Positions 15,176 through 23,115 of a stretch of 34,080 bases of DNA are shown piece by piece; position 1 is the first letter of the stretch; every line of letters starts with the position of its first letter. Made by a program: the position numbers and the translations under genes. Under the pieces are notes generated by a model. That model was not told the origin of the DNA and made no database searches. It worked only from the letters and a program-made list of their open reading frames with translations. This DNA is from UBA922 sp964565405 (GTDB taxonomy: Bacteria; Patescibacteriota; Patescibacteriia; Magasanikbacterales; UBA922), in NCBI GenBank assembly GCA_964565405.1, contig CAZMEW010000010.1, positions 1 to 34,080 on the forward strand, given 5' to 3'.

Positions 15176-16261
15176 TTACAACTCAACAATTGTTTTATCT
15201 CCGATAATCATCGATTTTCCAGCTTCAGTATTTTTCTTGAGTATTCTAACATTCTTACCAATAATACTGTGCGTAATATGCATCGGTACATTGATAACAG
15301 AATTTTCCAATATAATTGAATCATCGATTTGAGCATCCTTGATTTCACAGCCCGATCCGATGGTCACATAGGGACCAATCGAACAATTTCCCAAAAGTAC
15401 ATTTTCCCCAATAATAACAGGACCTTCAATCTTAACCCCCTGCCCTATCTGTACTCCATTTCCGATATGTACATCACCCGAAATATCTGTATTTTCCGCA
15501 ACTTCAGGTGTATGGGAAAAATAACTTTTTTCAGTTTTATCAAGCAACAGTTGATTTGCAATTAGCAAATCATCAACCTTCCCCGTATCTTTCCACCAAC
15601 CCGTAATCTCCTTATATCCAACTTTTTTTCCTTCTTTCAAAAAATATGAATGGATGCTCGAAATTTCATATTCTCCTCGAGGACTTTTTTCGATATGTTT
15701 GAAAGCATCAAAAAATACACGTGGGCCGTATAAGTACATACCAGTCACAGCGAAACTATTCTGCGGGTTACGAGGCTTTTCGATCACGTCGATCAATTCT
15801 TTGTTTTCATTAAACACCGGAACGCCAAAACGTTCAGGATCAGGTACCGTTGAAAGCGCAAGCATGCAATCATAATTCCCAGAAGCAAATTCATCAAAAA
15901 AAGCATTCAAATCGCTAAGAACTACATTGTCCGAAAGATAAAACATGAACGGTTCATCACCAATAAATCGATGCGCTTCATTGACCACATGAGCAATACC
16001 CTGAGGACCACCAGTCTGTTCAAAAAAAGTAATCTTGATTCCCCAATGACCACCATCGCCGATCGCTTTCTGTAATTCAGTTTCTCCAGGATTGGTATTA
16101 ATAAAAATTTCGGTAACACCTGCTTCAACTGCTTTTTCGATAGCATGAAAAATCATCGGCTTATTAGCAAGCGGAAGCAAATGTTTATTGATAGTTGTAG
16201 TGATCGGTTGAAGACGTGTAGCGCGTCCCCCACCCGTGAGAATTGCCTTTCTAATTCGCAT
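15176..16261 (-). CDS. Sugar-1-phosphate nucleotidyltransferase (glucose-1-phosphate thymidylyltransferase type)
   Basis: A 361-residue two-domain enzyme. The N-terminal nucleotidyltransferase domain has the signature GGGRATRLQPIT with the downstream Lys in NKHLLPLANKP and the conserved FEQTGGPQGIAHV region. The C-terminal part, from about residue 255, is a left-handed beta-helix built of hexapeptide repeats (IGNGVQIGQGVKI, VIIGENVLLGNCSI). It should activate a hexose-1-phosphate with dTTP or UTP, providing the nucleotide sugar for RmlB encoded at 23.1-24.1 kb. The long form differs from the short RmlA, which lacks the helix. It has its own promoter (16280-16308), so it may be transcribed apart from the glycosyltransferases upstream. 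Confidence 0.87.
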   Translation of the reverse strand: MRIRKAILTGGGRATRLQPITTTINKHLLPLANKPMIFHAIEKAVEAGVTEIFINTNPGETELQKAIGDGGHWGIKITFFEQTGGPQGIAHVVNEAHRFIGDEPFMFYLSDNVVLSDLNAFFDEFASGNYDCMLALSTVPDPERFGVPVFNENKELIDVIEKPRNPQNSFAVTGMYLYGPRVFFDAFKHIEKSPRGEYEISSIHSYFLKEGKKVGYKEITGWWKDTGKVDDLLIANQLLLDKTEKSYFSHTPEVAENTDISGDVHIGNGVQIGQGVKIEGPVIIGENVLLGNCSIGPYVTIGSGCEIKDAQIDDSIILENSVINVPMHITHSIIGKNVRILKKNTEAGKSMIIGDKTIVEL

Positions 16262-16279
16262 ATACTATGGAGATTTTAG

Positions 16280-16308
16280 ATTCTAGCATACAAGAGAATA
16301 CTTTTCAA
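16280..16308 (-). promoter_or_regulatory. Promoter of the nucleotidyltransferase gene
   Basis: On the minus strand TTGAAA (16308-16303) and TAGAAT (16285-16280) are 17 bp apart, with TG one base before the -10 (extended -10). The leader is about 12-18 nt. Confidence 0.65.
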
Positions 16309-16323
16309 GCTGTGGAGATACAT

Positions 16324-17430
16324 CTACCACCAAATTAACCCTCTAACAATAATATAGTAATATAGCCTCATAATTGGGTTTCCGATATAGACGAGCAAGG
16401 GATTTTGCATCTCGGATTCCTGAAAACGAATCTCTGAGACTGAGTGTTTCAACAATTCACGATCAGTTATCACTCGCTCTTGTTGATTTTTTTTACGCTT
16501 AGCAAGCCAGAGTTTCCAATGTATAGGTTGCAGCCAATATCGATATACTTCGAGACGCTTATCAGCGTATTTATTTTTGATAGCAAAAATCCATAATCCA
16601 ATTTCCAAAATCAATGCTATAGGTAAAAGCATGATAAGCGTCGGTATTTTGAAAAACATAATCATAATCGCATGACGATTGCGCTCCATGAAATAAAATT
16701 TTTCAATACTTCTGCTAAATTGATATTTATGATAGAAAATTGAATCCCGGACGAGTACAATCCGATAGCCGCGTATACGTAATCGAAACGACCATTCCAA
16801 ATCCTCATGATACATGAAAAAATCATGATCCCAATCACCATATTTTTTGATCAACTCTGATCGAACGATAAGAGCTGAGCCACTCGCGTAGTCGACTTCT
16901 TTGATTGGCTGAAGTGACAAATTCTTTACCAGCGTCCGATTTTCATCACAGTAACCAAATCCTAGATAATGAAACGAATTTCCTGCACTATTTACCAGTT
17001 CGGTCTCAGGATGAAGAAGCATGAGTGATTGGGCAGCACCAATTGTACTATCGGATTGAAGTGCCTCAATCAAAGGTTCAAAAGAATTTGAAGCAACGAA
17101 TCCATCATTATTATGATAAAAAACATAATCACAATCATGCTCAATCGCCCACGTGGTGCCCATATTGTTTCCACCGGCAAATCCTAAATTTCCTTTTTGA
17201 GATAACACGGTAACTTGAGGCAGTTCTTTGCCGGACAAGGGAACAACAACGGCATCGATATAATGGATAAAAGATCCATCTTCCGGGTGTTCATTCGCAA
17301 CAATAATAAGCTCGAGTCGGTCTTTGGGATACGTGATTTTTTTCAATGCTGATACCATATCATCCACATAGGATTCATTATGATAGTAAAGCAGGTAGAC
17401 AATTCCAATTTTTGGCTTTTGCTCATGCAT
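16324..17430 (-). CDS. Family 2 glycosyltransferase, membrane-associated
   Basis: A 368-residue GT2 protein. The GT-A domain shows NLGFAGGNNMG, characteristic of rhamnosyltransferase-like GT2 enzymes, and the metal-site region reads YHNNDGF instead of a plain DxD. Downstream are DHDFFMYHEDLEWSFRLR, the conserved ED acceptor motif, and a hydrophobic segment (LIMLLPIALILEIGLWIFA, about residues 275-294) that would attach it to the inner face of the membrane. It starts one base before the end of the next GT2 gene upstream, so the two are translated together. Donor and acceptor are unknown; rhamnose is a candidate from the neighbourhood. Confidence 0.85.
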   Translation of the reverse strand: MHEQKPKIGIVYLLYYHNESYVDDMVSALKKITYPKDRLELIIVANEHPEDGSFIHYIDAVVVPLSGKELPQVTVLSQKGNLGFAGGNNMGTTWAIEHDCDYVFYHNNDGFVASNSFEPLIEALQSDSTIGAAQSLMLLHPETELVNSAGNSFHYLGFGYCDENRTLVKNLSLQPIKEVDYASGSALIVRSELIKKYGDWDHDFFMYHEDLEWSFRLRIRGYRIVLVRDSIFYHKYQFSRSIEKFYFMERNRHAIMIMFFKIPTLIMLLPIALILEIGLWIFAIKNKYADKRLEVYRYWLQPIHWKLWLAKRKKNQQERVITDRELLKHSVSEIRFQESEMQNPLLVYIGNPIMRLYYYIIVRGLIWW

Positions 17431-17431
17431 A

Positions 17432-18265
17432 TTAAATTTTTTCTACATAATATTTACGCGTACCTCGCCATTTCCACATATACTTAAGCCAACTCACCAC
17501 ATGGGTGCGCGTAAGCTTATTTCTAAATACTGATTGAATAATGCCAGAAAATTGTGCCGAACCTCTGCGGTGCGTATGTTGTAATATACTATCATGGACA
17601 TAATAAATTGCCCATCCGGCTTCCCACATACGCAAACACCAGTCAGTATCTTCGAAGTACATCCAATATCGATCATCAAACCCACCAATACTTTTGAGCG
17701 CAACACCCCGAATAAACATTGCGGAACCCATAATAGCATCAACCGTTCGGGTAAAATTATGATCGAAATCTCTCATAAAATAATGATCTGAAATTTTCTT
17801 TCCCACACCCCACATACCCAGTCTGGTTCGACTAAACAAAGGCTGCCAAAAAGTAGGAAATCTCCAACAAGAATACTGAAGAGATCCATCTTCATTGACC
17901 AATTTGGGACCGAGCATACCCGCATGTGGATGAGACTCCATAAAATCATACAGTCTCCTAAGAGTTGAGTGGGAAGATACAAATTCAGTATCAGGATTGA
18001 GTACAAAATAATATTTTGCCTCAATACTCTGCATGCCTATATTTTGTGCTTTCCCGAATCCGTAATTGACGGGAAGCATAATGGATTGCACGGCTGGGAA
18101 TTTATCCTGTAGAAATACATTGATCCCATCATGAGATACATTATCAACAACAACGACCCCGACATTGAGGCCGGAGCGTGTGATATCGGAAAATAAGGAA
18201 GTAAAGCATTTTTCAATATGCTTTTTCATTTTGAAATTCACGACAATAACTGCAATATCCTTCAT
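17432..18265 (-). CDS. Family 2 glycosyltransferase, WbbL (rhamnosyltransferase)-like
   Basis: A 277-residue GT2 enzyme with a single GT-A domain. It opens with IAVIVVNFKMKKHIEKC, has the nucleotide-sugar region NYGFGKAQNIGM and the NPD metal motif (VLNPDTEFV), and the catalytic-base region YWMYFEDTDWCLRMWEAG. The NPD form and GFGKAxN stretch are typical of WbbL-type dTDP-rhamnosyltransferases. It lies in a tight series of four GT2 genes, with gaps of 1 and 4 nt on its two sides, and probably adds one sugar of a surface polysaccharide or glycolipid. Confidence 0.87.
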   Translation of the reverse strand: MKDIAVIVVNFKMKKHIEKCFTSLFSDITRSGLNVGVVVVDNVSHDGINVFLQDKFPAVQSIMLPVNYGFGKAQNIGMQSIEAKYYFVLNPDTEFVSSHSTLRRLYDFMESHPHAGMLGPKLVNEDGSLQYSCWRFPTFWQPLFSRTRLGMWGVGKKISDHYFMRDFDHNFTRTVDAIMGSAMFIRGVALKSIGGFDDRYWMYFEDTDWCLRMWEAGWAIYYVHDSILQHTHRRGSAQFSGIIQSVFRNKLTRTHVVSWLKYMWKWRGTRKYYVEKI

Positions 18266-18269
18266 AGAG

Positions 18270-19337
18270 TTATAAAAGCCACCATTCTCGAAGTGTTCGA
18301 TAAGAAATTTTTCTTGAGGCTACTACCAATCTTCGTCGTTCCTTAAGCCTTTTTCTTAGATAAAAAACCTCCAAAATACCTTTGAGCACTCGTCGATCAA
18401 AAAACAAAAAATAGCAAAACTTCTTCAATTCATACCACAAAATAAATGGAAAATCAAGGATAAAGTTCTGCCAATATTCATTCTTATAAAGTGCCATCAA
18501 ATGATTCTTATAACTATGGTATTTAACCCACCCAGACTGTTTCTTTTTATGCTGTGCCGCAATACGATCCCCCATCCGTTCGGGTCCGGGCACTGAACGA
18601 TCATGGTATGCAACGGAATCAAGGAGTACAAATGAACGAAAGCCTGCAATTCTGAGACGATACGCAAGATCAACATCTTCTTTATACGATTGATAAATCG
18701 TGTCAAAAAAAGTATGATCGCTAAAACTTACCGCCTCAAGCGAACTGCGTCGAAACATGGGCAGTGCTCCTGAAACCCCAAACACCTCCATAGCATTATC
18801 ATGCGTCCGAAATGACAATTCCAATTTTGACTTTTTCTCTTCCCAAACTTTCCCGGCATATTTCTCAATCACCCGACGATTTCGAAATATACGTAATCCC
18901 AGAGAATCAATAAAAAAACTCAAGCTCTTCTCGACCCCTTCATTCGCTTCTGAAAAATTCCACCGCATAAGCCTGGGACTCACCGCTGCAGTATCTGGAT
19001 TATCATGCAAAAAACTAATCATTTTCTCAATACATTCACTGGTAAGATAGACATCCTGGTTTAATAGCAAGATATATGGAGAACTTTTGCTATTATGCTT
19101 AAAAATCTGATTATGTCCTCCCGCAAATCCTGCATTCTCTTTATTCTGTACAAACGCATATTCAAACTGAAAATTCTGCAGTTCTTTCTCTATCGCCTGA
19201 ACAGTTCCATCACTCGAGCCATTGTCGAGAATGTAAACAAAAAAATCGGTTACAGTTTGTTTCCGTAACGAATCAAAAAGATATGGAATATATTTTACTC
19301 CATTCCAGGTCACCAATTGTATAGACAACTTCTGCAT
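18270..19337 (-). CDS. Family 2 glycosyltransferase
   Basis: A 355-residue GT2 protein. The GT-A domain runs from LSIQLVTWNGVKYIPYL, through the nucleotide-sugar region ENAGFAGGHNQ and the metal motif LLLNQDVYL, to YKEDVDLAYRLRIAGF. The C-terminal 80 residues are basic and aromatic (LWYELKKFCYFLFFDRR, LRKRLKERRR) and may touch the membrane. It is the third of the clustered GT2 genes. The gap to the GT2 gene upstream (about 50 nt) holds a palindrome and a duplicated 11-mer. Substrate unknown. Confidence 0.85.
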   Translation of the reverse strand: MQKLSIQLVTWNGVKYIPYLFDSLRKQTVTDFFVYILDNGSSDGTVQAIEKELQNFQFEYAFVQNKENAGFAGGHNQIFKHNSKSSPYILLLNQDVYLTSECIEKMISFLHDNPDTAAVSPRLMRWNFSEANEGVEKSLSFFIDSLGLRIFRNRRVIEKYAGKVWEEKKSKLELSFRTHDNAMEVFGVSGALPMFRRSSLEAVSFSDHTFFDTIYQSYKEDVDLAYRLRIAGFRSFVLLDSVAYHDRSVPGPERMGDRIAAQHKKKQSGWVKYHSYKNHLMALYKNEYWQNFILDFPFILWYELKKFCYFLFFDRRVLKGILEVFYLRKRLKERRRLVVASRKISYRTLREWWLL

Positions 19338-19357
19338 AGTAAGTATTTTGAATTCAT

Positions 19358-19402
19358 CTTTTGCCTTTCCTGCATGCCGGCAGGCAGGTTACTTTTGCCT
19401 TT
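19358..19402. repeat. 20-bp palindrome flanked by an 11-bp direct repeat
   Basis: CCTGCATGCCGGCAGGCAGG (19369-19388) is an inverted repeat with a single mismatched pair. It is bracketed by two exact copies of CTTTTGCCTTT (19358-19368 and 19392-19402). The second copy forms the last codons of the adjacent GT2 gene. A third copy lies at 24143-24153, just past another stop codon. Confidence 0.6.
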
Positions 19403-20183
19403 TTATTTTACTAATTCCCCACTTCCTAAAATAAGTTAACATCGACCGTATATACTGCTTCTGCTTCCACCAGGTATTCCTCTTCTTAAAACTCTGCCCA
19501 CCATAGTCAATCGCAGATACCACAGGAGTATAGGTAACCTCATATCCCAGTCTACGTGCTTCTCTGCACAAATCAACATCTTCAAACCAGATAAAATATC
19601 GAGGATCAAAGGCAAATCCTAGTTTTTCGATTAATTCTCTTCGGACCAACATACACGAACCCTGAACTGAATCAACAAGTTGTTCTCTATTACTATCAAA
19701 CCCCGTCAGTAGATAATCGTCAAGTAACGAAGGGAATATATGGGGTAATTTGAAAACAATTGCAAGCTGTTCCCATATACGAGGGAATCTTCGTGGTACA
19801 GAACTCAAATTGATTACGCCCTTCTTAGTAACCAATTTCGGACCTACAATTCCTACGCTAGAATTTTTCTCCATCCAGTCGACCAAGATATCAAGCGAAC
19901 CAGCCTCAAGTTCCATGTCAGGATTGAGAAACAAAAGATAATCCCCCTTCGAAATATTCACCGCTTGATTATTTGCTCGGCCAAATCCTTTGTTTTCTGA
20001 GTTTACAATTACGGTAATTTCTGGAAAATTCTTTTGTATCAATTCAGCCGTTCCATCTTCTGACTGATTATCAACAATAATCTGCTCTACCTGAATATGT
20101 GCTGCGGCATTTTTTACAGACTGTATTTGCTGAAGAATAAAATCTTTACTGTTCCAGGTGACTGTAATTACCGACACTTTCAT
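19389..20183 (-). CDS. Family 2 glycosyltransferase, WbbL (rhamnosyltransferase)-like
   Basis: A 264-residue GT2 enzyme. I chose the ATG at 20183 over the in-frame TTG two codons earlier because it fits the normal start MKVSVITVTWN. It has NKGFGRANNQA, the NPD metal motif (LFLNPDMEL) and YFIWFEDVDLCREARRLG, a combination typical of WbbL-like rhamnosyltransferases. The length is typical of a soluble single-domain GT2. It starts 8 nt after the isomerase gene and is the first glycosyltransferase of the run. Its last codons coincide with the duplicated 11-mer beside the palindrome. Confidence 0.87.
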   Translation of the reverse strand: MKVSVITVTWNSKDFILQQIQSVKNAAAHIQVEQIIVDNQSEDGTAELIQKNFPEITVIVNSENKGFGRANNQAVNISKGDYLLFLNPDMELEAGSLDILVDWMEKNSSVGIVGPKLVTKKGVINLSSVPRRFPRIWEQLAIVFKLPHIFPSLLDDYLLTGFDSNREQLVDSVQGSCMLVRRELIEKLGFAFDPRYFIWFEDVDLCREARRLGYEVTYTPVVSAIDYGGQSFKKRNTWWKQKQYIRSMLTYFRKWGISKIKRQK

Positions 20184-20191
20184 AAACAATA

Positions 20192-21259
20192 CTATTTATC
20201 CCCCAGTTCTCTCTTGAAAAAATCAACAAACGGAATTGCAGTCGGATCAATTTTTTTAAGTACTCCTGAATAATAGCTCACGTAGCTAAAGAATACCAAA
20301 CATTCACATACTTGAAGCAATGGATCACTTTCTTGCGTAAAATACGACTCATGTATAATTCCATTCTTACCTAAAACCTTTTTTGTTACCTCATATCTTT
20401 TTTGTACACGAGCATAGTATAGCGAAGATTCAAGAAGTACGAACAATAGTGATTTTTTATTATGTAGAGGGTACATCATACCCTCCATGAGATGATGATT
20501 AAGTTCAGGAATCGCAAAAAAACCGCTCATACGTTTACCATTCTCATTCATTTGATTTGCTGCAATATGTGCGCTTCCAAGTAAGTGTTCACTTCCTACA
20601 TACCAGATACTCCGATCTATGGTTTTCTTTGCAAGTTGTTTGGCCATATTTTCTTTTTCTGGAGTAAGAACACCGTACAGCGTATCATAGTGAGCCAGTG
20701 TCTTTATAACTTCAGCTATTTGTTTTGCTGAAATTTTGAGTACACCTAATTTTGAAAAAAGAATAAGCTGTCCCACAATAGAATACCCGAGTCCCATACG
20801 AGGTGATCCGCACGGGTTATTATTGGTAGAAAAAACAAGCGCAGGATATTTATTTTTCTTAGCGAATTCTGCCAGCGCTCCCCCCGCAGTAATAACCGCT
20901 ATTTTTGCCTTTCGTACTCGAGCCAGTTCACCAGTAAACAACACCTCTTCAGTGGTGCCTGAATAACTAGATAAAATTACCAGAGTCTTGGAATTCACGT
21001 ACCCTGGTACTTCGTAACTATTCACGATTTCGATCGGATACTTAAGCTCTTTTCGATAGAGAGATTGAATTACCTGACTCCCAAGTGCTGATCCACCCAT
21101 TCCAAACACCACAATACGTTCAATATGTTTGTAAGATGAAGGTACTACAACACTCTTCGCGTTTAGAGAAACCTCTTCTACCTGGAGATGCAACATCTGC
21201 AAGCTTCCAAGCATATTCTCAGTATCTATTTTTTTGATCTGGGTAAGCGAATCTAACAT
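20192..21259 (-). CDS. Bifunctional phosphoglucose/phosphomannose isomerase
   Basis: A 355-residue SIS-domain protein of the archaeal-type PGI/PMI family. It has GMGGSALGSQ (phosphate loop), the SIS signature LSSYSGTTEEVL, then NNNPCGSPRMGLGY and ELNHHLMEG, the region of the catalytic Glu and His. It should interconvert fructose-6-phosphate with glucose-6-phosphate and mannose-6-phosphate, feeding sugar nucleotides to the glycosyltransferases downstream. Specificity for one of the two sugars cannot be read from sequence. It heads the minus-strand glycosyltransferase run, 8 nt before the first GT2. Confidence 0.85.
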   Translation of the reverse strand: MLDSLTQIKKIDTENMLGSLQMLHLQVEEVSLNAKSVVVPSSYKHIERIVVFGMGGSALGSQVIQSLYRKELKYPIEIVNSYEVPGYVNSKTLVILSSYSGTTEEVLFTGELARVRKAKIAVITAGGALAEFAKKNKYPALVFSTNNNPCGSPRMGLGYSIVGQLILFSKLGVLKISAKQIAEVIKTLAHYDTLYGVLTPEKENMAKQLAKKTIDRSIWYVGSEHLLGSAHIAANQMNENGKRMSGFFAIPELNHHLMEGMMYPLHNKKSLLFVLLESSLYYARVQKRYEVTKKVLGKNGIIHESYFTQESDPLLQVCECLVFFSYVSYYSGVLKKIDPTAIPFVDFFKRELGDK

Positions 21260-21326
21260 ACAAATAAGTTACAAAATATAACACATCACTAATGCAATCC
21301 TATCAAATTATCTATTTTTTGTAAAA

Positions 21327-21357
21327 CAAAAAAGCCCTTTAAATAAAGGCTTTTTTG
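21327..21357 (-). terminator. Terminator of cassette C
   Basis: On the minus strand AAAAAAGCCTTTA pairs with TAAAGGGCTTTTTT (one bulge) and is followed by TTTTGTTTTAC. It is nearly identical to the terminator on the other side of the cassette (22221-22250). Confidence 0.8.
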
Positions 21358-21362
21358 AAGTT

Positions 21363-21393
21363 ACCCCATCTGAATCACTGAAACAGATGGGGT
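21363..21393 (-). other. GC-rich hairpin after cassette C
   Basis: A perfect 10-bp stem (ACCCCATCTG 21363-21372, CAGATGGGGT 21384-21393) with an 11-nt loop. It starts 16 nt after the stop codon and comes before the true terminator, as in the other cassettes. Confidence 0.65.
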
Positions 21394-21409
21394 GTCGACG
21401 GGCCAGTCA

Positions 21410-22087
21410 CTAGAGGACATTACCGCGTTCGACGAGCATTGCGACGAGTCGGCCGATCGCTGCGACAGCGATCTGATCAGCCGTCGCTTGGATCGCTTGG
21501 ATCCACGGCAGGAAGACGACGTTCGCCGCCTTGCCGAGGCGTGCACGCAGAGTCACCGGAAGCTCCGTCATGTGGTAACGATAGCCGTCACGACTGAGGA
21601 GCCAGGCGAAGGGTATCTGCATCGCCCAGGCACGACCTCCCTCATCGCGGTACGGATCTGCGACAAAAAAGAGTCGATTACCATTGAGCGGAAGTCCAGG
21701 GATTTCTTCAGACAGTAGACCGTCGAGTCCGACTTCTTCACCGGCTTCATGATCTTGTGCCTGGTTGTGCGTCTCGCCAGGATCAACGAACCCCCCGACG
21801 ATACAGAGGAGGGTCGTACCCTCCTCGCCCATGTTGGGACGCTCTTCAGGTAGAAGTCCGACGAGCAAACGACCGGCGGAGTCAAAGGTGAAGGGAAGCG
21901 TAAACGCTCCACCACCACCGATTTCCCGCCAGGCCCAGCCATCGAAACCGTCGGACCGAAGCCCGTAGCTCAGAGTACCATACTGGCTAGTGAGCTTGAT
22001 GTGAGAGACGGTTTTCTCATCCCCATCAATCTCCACTTTCCACCCACGCTTCATGCCGGGCGGAATCGTTTTCACCTCGAATTTCAT
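21410..22087 (-). CDS. Cassette C: divergent Nudix hydrolase
   Basis: A 225-residue GC-rich gene. The start at 22087 is set by the ribosome site GGCGGAGG; the open frame reaches 22192, but that ATG overlaps the -10 box. The Nudix box is at residues 99-121 (GFVDPGE, then HEAGEEVGL). The catalytic EE pair is kept, but the usual Arg of REUxEE is His113. About 60 residues precede the Nudix fold and include a beta-rich segment (SQYGTLSYGLRSDGFDGWAW). The C-terminus is an Ala/Ile-rich helix. The substrate is unknown. C- and G-ending codons dominate, unlike the isomerase and reductase genes on either side. It has its own promoter, leader hairpins and double 3' hairpin. Confidence 0.8.
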   Translation of the reverse strand: MKFEVKTIPPGMKRGWKVEIDGDEKTVSHIKLTSQYGTLSYGLRSDGFDGWAWREIGGGGAFTLPFTFDSAGRLLVGLLPEERPNMGEEGTTLLCIVGGFVDPGETHNQAQDHEAGEEVGLDGLLSEEIPGLPLNGNRLFFVADPYRDEGGRAWAMQIPFAWLLSRDGYRYHMTELPVTLRARLGKAANVVFLPWIQAIQATADQIAVAAIGRLVAMLVERGNVL

Positions 22088-22176
22088 TATTTCCTCCGCC
22101 CTTTTAAGGGCTATATTCTTTTGGCGTATGCCAGGTAGAATAAAATTGTACCTATACCCTCGAACACTCGAGGAAA
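22088..22176 (-). promoter_or_regulatory. Structured leader of cassette C
   Basis: A leader of about 90 nt. A hairpin of CCTCGA/TCGAGG (22158-22163 with 22168-22173) lies almost at the predicted 5' end. A second, GCCCT/AGGGC, ends directly at the ribosome site GGCGGAGG. Confidence 0.55.
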
Positions 22177-22182
22177 CGTGAA

Positions 22183-22211
22183 AGTATAGCATATTTAAGC
22201 CATTTTGTCAA
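22183..22211 (-). promoter_or_regulatory. Near-consensus promoter of cassette C
   Basis: On the minus strand a perfect TTGACA (22211-22206) and TATACT (22188-22183) are 17 bp apart. It is the strongest promoter in the window. Confidence 0.85.
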
Positions 22212-22220
22212 GATAAATAA

Positions 22221-22250
22221 CAAAAAAGCCCTTATTTTAAAGGCTTTTGA
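22221..22250 (-). terminator. Terminator of the rmlB/reductase operon
   Basis: On the minus strand the two arms (22248-22238 and 22234-22224) form an 11-bp stem with one U-G pair, followed by TTTTTTG. It sits just upstream of the cassette C promoter. Confidence 0.8.
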
Positions 22251-22268
22251 TAATCTTAGTGTACCAAA

Positions 22269-23111
22269 CTAATTTTTCTTTTTACTCGCGTACTTCTGCA
22301 TGGTATCAAGCATAGCTTCATGAATATCACGCATGTGAATTCCAAGAGCTTCCAATCGTTCACTCTTCATGATGTTATTGGAACGTTTTCTTTTTGCCAA
22401 TCCAGACGACACCAATTCTTCTTCAGTAATCCATTCACAATGATGATTAGAATCTACCAATTTTTGATAGAGCTCAATAATTTCACGATGTCTAATAGAA
22501 CCTGGGTTTACCGTATGAAAAATGCCTTCTCCTCTTTTCTCAATCAATTGACGAAGTGCTAATACCAAATCATCAACAACAGTAATGCTATTCTCCACAT
22601 CCACCACTCGTGGAAAATGTGTGATTTTATCAATCAAGTTTACCGGATGCGGAGTATGATCAGTCGGCATTCGAAGACGTGCAATACCCACATTCTTCAT
22701 TGTTGAAAGTGCCAAGTCAGCTGCGTATTTACTCCGTGTGTACACTGCCACTGGATTTGCAAAATCATCTTCACGCCACATCTTATCAGGATGAGTTGAT
22801 GCACCATAAAATATACAGCCCGTGCCCAAATGCAATAAATAAATTCCTTTTTCTTGTGCTGCTTCAGCAATCTGGAGCGGAAGTACCGTATTGCCATATA
22901 TAGTCTCTACCTGATGATCTTCACACCAGTCGACATTGGGTTTTCCCACCTTTCCTGCAGCATTAAGAATTGCATCAGGTGCATGTTCATCGATAAGCGC
23001 TCGCACATCATCTACTGACTGTATTCTTTTGTTGCTCAAAATCGCTTCATCCCCCCACGTTTCTTTGCATCGGGTACCAATATCCCCATTTCCTACAATA
23101 AGTATCTTCAT
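22269..23111 (-). CDS. Nucleotide-rhamnose epimerase/reductase-like SDR protein
   Basis: A 280-residue short-chain dehydrogenase. It has the N-terminal NAD(P) loop GNGDIG (residues 7-12) and YxxxK (Tyr124, Lys128). RmlD (dTDP-4-dehydrorhamnose reductase) is the obvious label, but several stretches recall the plant NRS/ER and mimivirus L780 bifunctional 3,5-epimerase/4-reductases more closely: KPNVDWCEDHQVETI, GTGCIF (Cys99, where RmlD has an STDYVF-like motif), RLRMP and RSNNIMKSERL. Those proteins convert the 4-keto-6-deoxyglucose nucleotide to rhamnose in one polypeptide. It lies 4 nt after rmlB, and no rmlC is in the window, which fits a two-gene rhamnose pathway. The resemblance is from memory of the families and needs an alignment. 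Confidence 0.8.
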   Translation of the reverse strand: MKILIVGNGDIGTRCKETWGDEAILSNKRIQSVDDVRALIDEHAPDAILNAAGKVGKPNVDWCEDHQVETIYGNTVLPLQIAEAAQEKGIYLLHLGTGCIFYGASTHPDKMWREDDFANPVAVYTRSKYAADLALSTMKNVGIARLRMPTDHTPHPVNLIDKITHFPRVVDVENSITVVDDLVLALRQLIEKRGEGIFHTVNPGSIRHREIIELYQKLVDSNHHCEWITEEELVSSGLAKRKRSNNIMKSERLEALGIHMRDIHEAMLDTMQKYASKKKN

Positions 23112-23115
23112 ATGA

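Noticed and set aside
21392..21718. Plus-strand open frame opposite cassette C
   Set aside because: Mirror image of a GC-rich gene. No promoter or ribosome site, and the minus strand encodes a recognisable Nudix protein.
22088..22192. Upstream start for the cassette C Nudix gene
   Set aside because: The ATG at 22192 overlaps the -10 box, so it would not be transcribed as a start.
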